Source: JAUWMI01 sp964454265
GTDB lineage: Bacteria > Sumerlaeota > Sumerlaeia > MWCT01 > JAUWMI01
Direction: 5' to 3'
Length of the DNA: 6,719 nucleotides
NCBI GenBank assembly: GCA_964454265.1
Contig: CAYVXD010000182.1
Location: 1 to 6,719 of the forward strand
Shown here piece after piece: positions 1-4,807 of the stretch; position 1 is the stretch's first letter, and each line of letters starts with the position of its first letter. The notes under the pieces were generated by a model, which made no database searches, was not told the DNA's origin, and saw only the letters and a list, made by a program, of their open reading frames with translations. The position numbers were made by a program, and so were the translations under genes.

Positions 1-24
1 ATAGATAATCCCTGCGGTCAGGAC

Positions 25-79
25 GTAGGGGCGGGGTTACCCCGCCCATGGGCGGTCCGCCGCGGCGGATCGCCCCTAC
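25..79. repeat. GC-rich intergenic palindromic repeat
   Basis: The outer arms are a perfect 9-bp inverted repeat, GTAGGGGCG (25-33) and CGCCCCTAC (71-79). Two further hairpins nest inside. One is GGGCGGGG (29-36) with CCCCGCCC (40-47) around a TTA loop. The other spans 50-75, centred on the perfect 12-bp palindrome at 57-68, with one G/T wobble. The two folds are mutually exclusive with the outer stem in part. There is no run of T after it, so it is not an ordinary intrinsic terminator. Elements of this look (a GTAGGGGCG-like end and a GC-rich core) occur as dispersed intergenic repeats in diverse bacteria. Copy number in this genome cannot be seen here, but a diverged relative is present at 1543-1564. 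Confidence 0.7.
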
Positions 80-219
80 AAAAACCAACATTGCAATGAA
101 GTAAAGCAATTCTGCAGCATTTTGGCCAGGCAAAAGTATTAGGAAGGGCGCTAAATATAACAGCCCTGCAAAAAACAAACAGAACACAACAAATCAGATT
201 AGGACACCACAGATTATTC

Positions 220-247
220 TTGAAGCTTGCATATCGCTTATTATAGT
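220..247 (+). promoter_or_regulatory. candidate promoter for the radical SAM gene
   Basis: TTGAAG (220-225) and TATAGT (242-247) are separated by 16 bp. This matches sigma-70 consensus at 4 of 6 and 5 of 6 positions. Transcription would start near 254 and leave a leader of about 57 nt before the GTG at 311. The surrounding 80-300 region is AT-rich and otherwise shows no gene. This is a by-eye match only. Confidence 0.35.
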
Positions 248-296
248 AAAGATCAAGTTTAAAAAGACGGGCAAGCTATTTGTCTTGTTAGACTTG

Positions 297-317
297 CGGA
301 CATGTAAGAGGTGTCCG
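297..317 (+). promoter_or_regulatory. hairpin over the apparent start codon
   Basis: CGGACA (297-302) and TGTCCG (312-317) form a perfect 6-bp stem with a 9-nt loop (303-311). The loop holds the only ribosome-binding-like bases (AAGAG), and the GTG start at 311 sits at the loop/stem junction. A fold here would hide the start. Either translation is modulated, or the true start is further downstream. In-frame TTG codons exist at 344 and around residues 64-72. Confidence 0.35.
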
Positions 318-1525
318 TTAAAACTACCGGCGGGTGTGCTGCATTGCCACAATCTGGGCAAAAGATATCTTCAATTCGCCAGGCTGCGCGCTGGTTTATC
401 CGTTTTGGATTACGCAGCCGCCTTACGCTGAGCTCAACGCGTGCCAAACGCTTTCATAATGCACGCCTGAACTGGCGCGAGTTCTGGCACGGCCAGACGT
501 TGCTTCACTCCTTGCCGCTACATTTGCAAGTGGGGACAAATCTTACATGCAACCTGCGCTGCATCTTCTGCCGCCGTCAGGTGCCTGGAGAACAAGAACG
601 GTTGGCAAATCTTCCATCGGCCGACCGGCAGATGAGCTGGGAACTGGTCGAGCGCATCGCGCAACTCATTCCATATGCCGAAATGGTAAATCTGACGCCT
701 TATGGCGAGCCGTTGCTTTTCTCGCACTTACCGGAGTTGCTCGAACGCTATCGTATCTATCAGTGTGACAATCTGGCTCTGACCACGAATGCTCAGCTGC
801 TCGATGACGAGCGAAGCAAGATGCTGGTGCGTTCCGGGGTTCATATTCTGTTTCTCTCGATTGACACGTGCGACCCAGAGATTTACGCGGGGATGCGTGT
901 GGGAGGGACACTGGAGCAGGCAGAAGCAGGTATTGAGCGAGTGAACCAGTGGAAGGATCGCTTCCAGAGTCGTGTGCCGCGCCTTATTCTCGCCTCAACA
1001 TTTATGGCGCGCAATATTCCCCAGCTGCCTGCTATGGTCGAGTTTGCCGCCCGACACCGTATTGAGGAGCTCTCGGTGCAGCTCATGGAAATGGAAAATC
1101 CGGCCCTCGAGTCCGAGGCGCTCGAGCACCACGTGTCTCTCACACGCCAGATGCTCAACGAGGCCGAACAGCAAGCGAAAGCATGCGACGTACGGATGAC
1201 CGTGCATCTGGCGATGCAGAATCTACTGGCCGCCACAGCGGCTAAGCGTGCTTCAGACAGTTCGATGAACCTTACTCGGGTAGAATCATTGGTCAGCCGC
1301 AAGCCGCTGATCAAGCTTTGTCGCTACCCATGGATGTTCCTGTATATTGACACTAATGGCGATGTGCGGCCGTGCTGTTATGCCTCGGTCTGCTTTGGCA
1401 ATCTTCTGCGGCAGGACTTTCAGACAATCTGGAATGGCCCGGCGGCACGGCAGATGCGCCAGGATTTCCTCGATAATGTGATCCCAGAAGCCTGCCGGAA
1501 CAAACACTGCCGGGTGGATTTGTAA
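311..1525 (+). CDS. radical SAM protein with SPASM-like C-terminal domain
   Basis: This is a 404-residue cytosolic iron-sulfur enzyme expected to cleave S-adenosylmethionine and start radical chemistry. The CxxxCxxC cluster motif is C80, C84 and C87 (CNLRCIFC). It is followed by the GGEP-like YGEP at 131-134 and the SIDTCDPEIY stretch typical of the barrel. A SPASM-like domain ends the protein: C337, NGDVRPCC with C355 and C356, C361, the FGNL...IWNG signature, then C395 and C400. It therefore probably carries at least one auxiliary cluster. The classical seven-cysteine SPASM spacing is not complete. An in-frame stop at 305-307 makes GTG 311 the most upstream possible start, but it has a poor Shine-Dalgarno. 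Residues 1 to about 40 do not look conserved, so a later start is possible. Related proteins occur in polysaccharide and peptide-modification loci. No precursor peptide gene is visible nearby, so the substrate is unknown. The family call is firm and the role is not. Confidence 0.9.
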   Translation: MSVKTTGGCAALPQSGQKISSIRQAARWFIRFGLRSRLTLSSTRAKRFHNARLNWREFWHGQTLLHSLPLHLQVGTNLTCNLRCIFCRRQVPGEQERLANLPSADRQMSWELVERIAQLIPYAEMVNLTPYGEPLLFSHLPELLERYRIYQCDNLALTTNAQLLDDERSKMLVRSGVHILFLSIDTCDPEIYAGMRVGGTLEQAEAGIERVNQWKDRFQSRVPRLILASTFMARNIPQLPAMVEFAARHRIEELSVQLMEMENPALESEALEHHVSLTRQMLNEAEQQAKACDVRMTVHLAMQNLLAATAAKRASDSSMNLTRVESLVSRKPLIKLCRYPWMFLYIDTNGDVRPCCYASVCFGNLLRQDFQTIWNGPAARQMRQDFLDNVIPEACRNKHCRVDL

Positions 1526-1576
1526 ATATAGACGACCCGCCCGCCGCGACAGGTCGCCCCCACTTTCGTCGTATAT
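1526..1576. repeat. imperfect inverted repeat with a GC-rich core related to the 25-79 element
   Basis: This begins directly after the TAA stop of the radical SAM gene. ATATAGACGA (1526-1535) pairs with TCGTCGTATAT (1566-1576) with a one-base bulge. The core contains GCGAC/GTCGC (1546-1550, 1553-1557). Positions 1543-1564 match 59-80 at 17 of 22 bases in the same orientation, and four of the five differences are transitions. It may also act as a transcript 3' end, but no T run follows. Confidence 0.5.
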
Positions 1577-1592
1577 GTTGTGTCGTCGTGAT

Positions 1593-1615
1593 TAATGCGC
1601 CTTGAGCGCACATTT
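1593..1615 (+). terminator. weak candidate terminator of the radical SAM gene
   Basis: TGCGC (1596-1600) and GCGCA (1606-1610) make a 5-bp stem with a 5-nt loop, followed by CATTTT. The short stem and short T run make this a weak intrinsic terminator. It lies in the gap between two converging genes, where one is expected. Confidence 0.25.
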
Positions 1616-1632
1616 TGATCGCGTCTCTAAGA

Positions 1633-1649
1633 ACGCCGCCTCACGGCGT
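1633..1649 (-). terminator. hairpin at the end of kdsD
   Basis: ACGCCG (1633-1638) and CGGCGT (1644-1649) are perfect 6-bp arms around a 5-nt loop that contains the kdsD stop codon. On the minus strand it is followed by TCTTAGAG, which is too poor in T for a confident intrinsic terminator. It could stabilise the 3' end of the kdsA-kdsD message. Confidence 0.25.
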
Positions 1650-2606
1650 AATACCGGCCTTGATCAGATCGTGAAGGTGAATCATGGCAATCGGGCGACG
1701 TTCATCGTCAGTCACAGGCAGCACGGTAATATTGTATTGCTCCATCAGGTCAATTGCATTAACGGCAAGTGTATCCTTGGTGGTGCTTTTCGGTGTGCGA
1801 ATCATAACGTTTTCCAGACAGGTATCGAGTCCGTGTTTTCCAGCGTGGAGGATACGGCGGAGGTCACCGTCAGTCAGTATGCCAACCAGAACACCTTTCT
1901 TGTCAGTAATACTTGTTGCACCCAGGCCCTTTGACGTCATTTCGATAATACCTTCTTTTAGTGTCTTGTCTTGCGAGGTCACTGGATTGTATTCGCCGGT
2001 GTGCATAAGGTCTTCAACCTTGATGAGCAGCCGTCTGCCCAGCGTACCTCCAGGATGAAAAATTGCAAAATGCTCGGCCCTGAAGTTCCTCTTTTCAAGG
2101 AGAACCACAGCAAGCGCATCGCCCATGGCCAGCGCCGCCGTTGTGCTCGCCGTAGGGGTAAGGCCGAGCGGGCACGCCTCTTCCTTTACACTGATGTCTA
2201 GCACCATGTCGCTGTGGCGGGCGAGCTCAGATTTGAGATTGCCCGTCATGCCAATCAGTTTAATTTTGAAATGCTTGATGTAGGGAATCAGACGCAGGAT
2301 TTCCTCGGTGTTGCCGTTGTGAGAAACGGCCAGCACCACGTTGTCAGGCGTTACCATGCCAAGGTCACCGTGCATCCCTTCTGCCGGGTGCATAAAAAAC
2401 GCCGGAGTGCCGGTGCTGGCCAGGGTTGATGCGATCTTGCGGGCAACAATGCCAGCCTTTCCCATTCCAGTGAGCACCACGCGGTCTTTGCAATGATAGA
2501 TCAGATCAATAGCCTTTTCAAAATCCGGTGTTAGCTTGGCACCGAGATCCATAATCGCGCGTGCCTCAATTTCAAACACGTGCCTGGCTCGCTCGAGAAT
2601 GTTCAT
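1641..2606 (-). CDS. kdsD: arabinose-5-phosphate isomerase (KpsF/GutQ/KdsD family)
   Basis: The product converts D-ribulose-5-phosphate to D-arabinose-5-phosphate, the first committed step to KDO, in the cytoplasm. The 321 residues are a normal full length. The N-terminal SIS sugar-isomerase domain (about 30-185) contains TGMGK, HPAEGMHGDLG, KEEACPLG and HPGGTLG. Lys50, His79, Glu102, Glu143 and His184 sit at a constant offset of nine from E. coli KdsD Lys59, His88, Glu111, Glu152 and His193, so the active site looks intact. Two CBS domains follow (about 200-255 and 265-321, with VGILTDGDLRRIL). The SIS stretch reads SHNGNTEEI, with Asn97 where Ser is usual. The ATG overlaps the kdsA stop as ATGA, which implies translational coupling. 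KpsF-type capsule paralogues share this architecture, so a capsule rather than a core-LPS role is possible. Pairing with kdsA favours KDO synthesis either way. Confidence 0.95.
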   Translation of the reverse strand: MNILERARHVFEIEARAIMDLGAKLTPDFEKAIDLIYHCKDRVVLTGMGKAGIVARKIASTLASTGTPAFFMHPAEGMHGDLGMVTPDNVVLAVSHNGNTEEILRLIPYIKHFKIKLIGMTGNLKSELARHSDMVLDISVKEEACPLGLTPTASTTAALAMGDALAVVLLEKRNFRAEHFAIFHPGGTLGRRLLIKVEDLMHTGEYNPVTSQDKTLKEGIIEMTSKGLGATSITDKKGVLVGILTDGDLRRILHAGKHGLDTCLENVMIRTPKSTTKDTLAVNAIDLMEQYNITVLPVTDDERRPIAMIHLHDLIKAGITP

Positions 2607-3433
2607 TTCCGTACGACCCCCTTTATGCAGGCGTCAATTGCCTTTATCTGATGGAGAAAAGCAGAGAGCTGGTCTAGAGCAATTGTATTGGGCCCATCAC
2701 TGAGAGCCTGGTCAGGATTTTCGTGCACTTCAAGGAAAAGGGCATCAATTCCCACAGCAGTTGCCGCGCGCGCCAGCGGCACTACAAATTCTCGCTGGCC
2801 CGATGAAGCGCTGCCCGCTCCTCCTGGCAGCTGCACCGAGTGGGTTGCATCGTACGCAACTGGATAGCCAAACCCGCGCATAATGGCTAGCGACCGAAGA
2901 TCGGAAACGAGATTATTGTATCCGAATGACGTCCCCCGTTCTGTAAGCAGAATTTGATGGTTACCGGTTGACGTTATTTTTTCAATCACGTTTTTTATAT
3001 CCCATGGCGCCAGGAATTGGCCTTTTTTCACATTGAGCGGCTTGCCAGTTTGCGCCACAGCGACGACAAAGTCCGTTTGCCGACAGAGGAATGCAGGAAT
3101 TTGCAGCATGTCTGCTACTGCTGCGGCTTGCTCGATCTCCTCGTGACGATGCACATCGCTGAGCACTCTCAGCCCCAGCTGTTGCTTCACATTCTGCAAA
3201 ATTTCAAGACCCTCTACTACCCCAGGCCCACGGTACGACTTTATGGAGCTGCGGTTTGCCTTATCATATGAAGCTTTAAAAATAAAGGGGATATCGAGGG
3301 AAGAGGTTATTTCCAGGAGCCGCTCAGCAATCATGCGTGTATGCGCTTGGTCTTGAATCACGCAAAGACCAGCAATCAAAACAAGCGGATGTGCATCGCC
3401 GATTCTTATTTCGCCTATAGTGACGGCTTTCAT
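2603..3433 (-). CDS. kdsA: 3-deoxy-8-phosphooctulonate synthase, metal-dependent class
   Basis: The product condenses phosphoenolpyruvate with arabinose-5-phosphate to KDO-8-phosphate. The family is a cytoplasmic TIM barrel, usually tetrameric. Signatures seen are FKASYDKANRSS (52-63), SYRGPG (66-71), AFLCRQTD (114-121), NVKKGQFLAPWD (134-145), TERGTSFGYNNL (164-175) and YDATHSVQLPGG (194-205). Cys24, His198, Glu235 and Asp246 are each exactly 13 residues beyond the Aquifex aeolicus metal ligands Cys11, His185, Glu222 and Asp233. This marks the metal-dependent class; the E. coli class has Asn instead of the Cys. The start is ATG at 3433, giving 276 aa. It has GGA six bases upstream and a TATAAT about 30 bp upstream. 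A TTG at 3454 would add seven residues but leave almost no leader. The usual GPC before the metal Cys is GLC here. It is the first gene of the kdsA-kdsD operon. Confidence 0.96.
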   Translation of the reverse strand: MKAVTIGEIRIGDAHPLVLIAGLCVIQDQAHTRMIAERLLEITSSLDIPFIFKASYDKANRSSIKSYRGPGVVEGLEILQNVKQQLGLRVLSDVHRHEEIEQAAAVADMLQIPAFLCRQTDFVVAVAQTGKPLNVKKGQFLAPWDIKNVIEKITSTGNHQILLTERGTSFGYNNLVSDLRSLAIMRGFGYPVAYDATHSVQLPGGAGSASSGQREFVVPLARAATAVGIDALFLEVHENPDQALSDGPNTIALDQLSAFLHQIKAIDACIKGVVRK

Positions 3434-3465
3434 GAGTTTTCCAATCCGAAACAAGTTAGATTTAA

Positions 3466-3494
3466 ATTATAGGATTCATGGCTTTTCCAGTGTG
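3466..3494 (-). promoter_or_regulatory. candidate promoter of kdsA-kdsD
   Basis: The minus strand has a perfect TATAAT (3471 to 3466), followed by an AT-rich stretch. The -35 position 17 bp upstream reads CACACT, which is weak. Transcription would begin near 3459, giving a leader of about 26 nt that contains the GGA ribosome-binding bases for the ATG at 3433. Confidence 0.5.
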
Positions 3495-3588
3495 CATACC
3501 ACCCTATTTTTGACTTATGATGGTATCGGATGTTCTGGAGAAATCAAGAGAATTTTGGCTCTGGCAGGTCAAGGGAGTGGAAAGGTTC

Positions 3589-3617
3589 TTGACAAAAGGC
3601 CTGTCAATACCTAATTG
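3589..3617 (+). promoter_or_regulatory. candidate promoter with palindromic -35 region for the GT2-asnB genes
   Basis: A perfect TTGACA (3589-3594) lies 17 bp before TAATTG (3612-3617), a poor -10. The -35 box is the left arm of a perfect inverted repeat, TTGACA-N7-TGTCAA (3589-3607), so a repressor or activator bound there would cover the promoter. The whole 3434-3718 gap holds no convincing protein-coding gene apart from the small leader ORF noted separately. Confidence 0.4.
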
Positions 3618-3646
3618 TTAGCACTGCATTTATCAAAAATACTAGG

Positions 3647-3658
3647 CGAAGCGCTTCG
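3647..3658. repeat. 12-bp perfect palindrome in the GT2 leader
   Basis: CGAAGCGCTTCG is fully self-complementary. It lies between the candidate promoter and the GT2 gene, so it would be in the 5' leader. It could be a protein-binding site. As RNA it could form only a short tight stem. Confidence 0.35.
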
Positions 3659-3665
3659 AGTGAGT

Positions 3666-3713
3666 ATGTCTCTGCTCGAGCGGTTCTACGGAGATCAACC
3701 AGATATTTTGTAA
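3666..3713 (+). other. possible 15-residue leader ORF before the GT2 gene
   Basis: An ATG at 3666 opens MSLLERFYGDQPDIL and stops at TAA 3711-3713, five bases before the GT2 ATG at 3719. The frame stays open upstream to a TTG at 3615, so a product of up to 32 residues is possible. No clear Shine-Dalgarno is seen. Its placement would allow translational coupling to the weakly initiated GT2 gene. The small size means it could easily be chance. Confidence 0.2.
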
Positions 3714-3718
3714 GGCAA

Positions 3719-4705
3719 ATGGTCACACGTAACCAGACAGCGAAAATCCCTGAGTTGTCCATCATCATTCCTCTCTTTAACGAAGGAGAGAACATCGCTC
3801 TTCTTTATGACCGCCTGATTCAGAGCTTGGAAGATGTGGGCAAATCGTTCGAAATTATTCTTATTGACGATGGCAGTACGGACCGGACGTACAGGAGGAT
3901 CGCCGAGGTCGCGGAGAAGGATCAACGGGTAAAAGTGGTCTCGTTCAAGCGGAATTTTGGACAGACAGCTGCGATTGCAGCAGGTATTGATTTTGCCTCC
4001 GGGGATATCCTCATCCCAATGGATGGAGACCTGCAAAACGATCCTGACGACATTCCTCTGCTCTTGGAGAAATTAGCGAAAGGATATGACGTTGCAAGTG
4101 GCTGGCGAAAGGATCGCAAGGATCGGACGCTTTCGCGTGTGCTGCCTTCAAAGATCGCCAACAAGATCATTTCAGTGATCAGTGGGGTTCGTCTGCACGA
4201 CTACGGGTGCACGCTGAAGGCATATCGGCGGGATGCAATTGAGGGTGTTCGGCTGTATGGCGAAATGCACCGATTCATTCCTATTTTTGCAGCCTGGCAA
4301 GGAGCAAAGGTGGCTGAAGTGGTGGTGCATCATAACCCGCGCAAGTTTGGCCGCTCAAAGTATGGCTTCTGGCGCGTTCCCAAAGTGATTCTCGATCTGA
4401 TTGTGGTTAAATTCCTGAGCGATTACGCCCATAAGCCAATCTATGTCTTTGGAGGCTTAGGCCTCGTATGCTTCGCAGGAGGGTTTTTGTCGGGACTCTA
4501 CGCAGTGTACCTGAAGTGTTTTCGCAGCACCTCGTTTATTGAAACCCCACTCCCACTACTGACAGTACTACTTTTTGTGCTCGGTTTTAGCTCGATCCTT
4601 ATGGGTTTGATAGCTGAGCTTTCCATACGGCTGTATTATGAATCACAAGACAAACCGACATATTTAGTTCGCGAGAAGCATAATCTGGAAGAGAATAACC
4701 AGTGA
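3719..4705 (+). CDS. membrane-anchored family 2 glycosyltransferase (polyprenyl-phosphate sugar transferase type)
   Basis: This 328-residue protein resembles ArnC, GtrB and dolichol-phosphate-mannose synthase. It is expected to move a sugar from a nucleotide donor to a lipid phosphate at the cytoplasmic face of the inner membrane. The GT-A domain starts at about residue 12 with LSIIIPLFNE. It shows IDDGSTD (49-55), FKRNFGQTAA (76-85), the DxD-like metal and nucleotide site DGDLQND (102-108), and the typical HHNPRKFGRSKYG (204-216). Two C-terminal membrane helices follow (about 241-265 and 278-303), then a short polar tail with YLVREKH. The length fits two-helix members of the family. ATG 3719 has AAGG only three bases upstream, a tight spacing. 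asnB follows on the same strand after 102 bp and may be cotranscribed. The donor sugar cannot be inferred, so no symbol is given. Confidence 0.9.
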   Translation: MVTRNQTAKIPELSIIIPLFNEGENIALLYDRLIQSLEDVGKSFEIILIDDGSTDRTYRRIAEVAEKDQRVKVVSFKRNFGQTAAIAAGIDFASGDILIPMDGDLQNDPDDIPLLLEKLAKGYDVASGWRKDRKDRTLSRVLPSKIANKIISVISGVRLHDYGCTLKAYRRDAIEGVRLYGEMHRFIPIFAAWQGAKVAEVVVHHNPRKFGRSKYGFWRVPKVILDLIVVKFLSDYAHKPIYVFGGLGLVCFAGGFLSGLYAVYLKCFRSTSFIETPLPLLTVLLFVLGFSSILMGLIAELSIRLYYESQDKPTYLVREKHNLEENNQ

Positions 4706-4706
4706 C

Positions 4707-4721
4707 CGGCCAGCAGGGCCG
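4707..4721 (+). other. small GC hairpin after the GT2 gene
   Basis: CGGCC (4707-4711) and GGCCG (4717-4721) form a 5-bp stem with an AGCAG loop just past the GT2 stop. No T run follows, so it is unlikely to terminate transcription. CAGCAG (4711-4716) could alternatively pair with CTGCTG (4737-4742). The rest of the 4706-4807 gap has no gene. TGGTATAGC at 4792-4800 resembles an extended -10 but would place the transcript start at the asnB ATG. Confidence 0.2.
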
Positions 4722-4807
4722 CGGTGATGATGCCTACTGCTGGGTAATTGGCAGAAGGGTCAAGTCACTGCGCCATTCGGCCTGGCAAGAATGGTATAGC
4801 GAAGTTT

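Noticed and set aside
1..310. Possible CRISPR or tRNA in the left-hand non-coding stretch.
   Set aside because: There are no regularly spaced direct repeats and no cloverleaf fold. Only the palindromic repeat, promoter-like hexamers and the start-codon hairpin are seen.
259..447. A 62-residue minus-strand ORF with CPDCG, reminiscent of a zinc-ribbon transposase N-terminus.
   Set aside because: It lacks a second cysteine pair, is largely antisense to the radical SAM gene and has no continuation. A decayed insertion-sequence end here cannot be excluded but is not supported.
883..1314. A 143-residue minus-strand ORF inside the radical SAM gene.
   Set aside because: Its composition (Ser, Arg and Ala rich) is typical of an antisense shadow, and it lies wholly within a well-supported gene.
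3434..3454. TTG start adding seven residues to KdsA.
   Set aside because: The likely TATAAT at 3471-3466 would leave only about five bases of leader, and ATG 3433 has a better ribosome-binding site and matches family length.
3420..3614. A 64-residue plus-strand ORF in the divergent region.
   Set aside because: It overlaps the kdsA start and the candidate promoters, has no ribosome-binding site and shows no recognisable protein features.
4748..4807. Upstream TTG start that would add 20 residues to the AsnB-like protein.
   Set aside because: It would place the catalytic Cys at position 22 instead of directly after Met. ATG 4808 gives the canonical MCGICG start.
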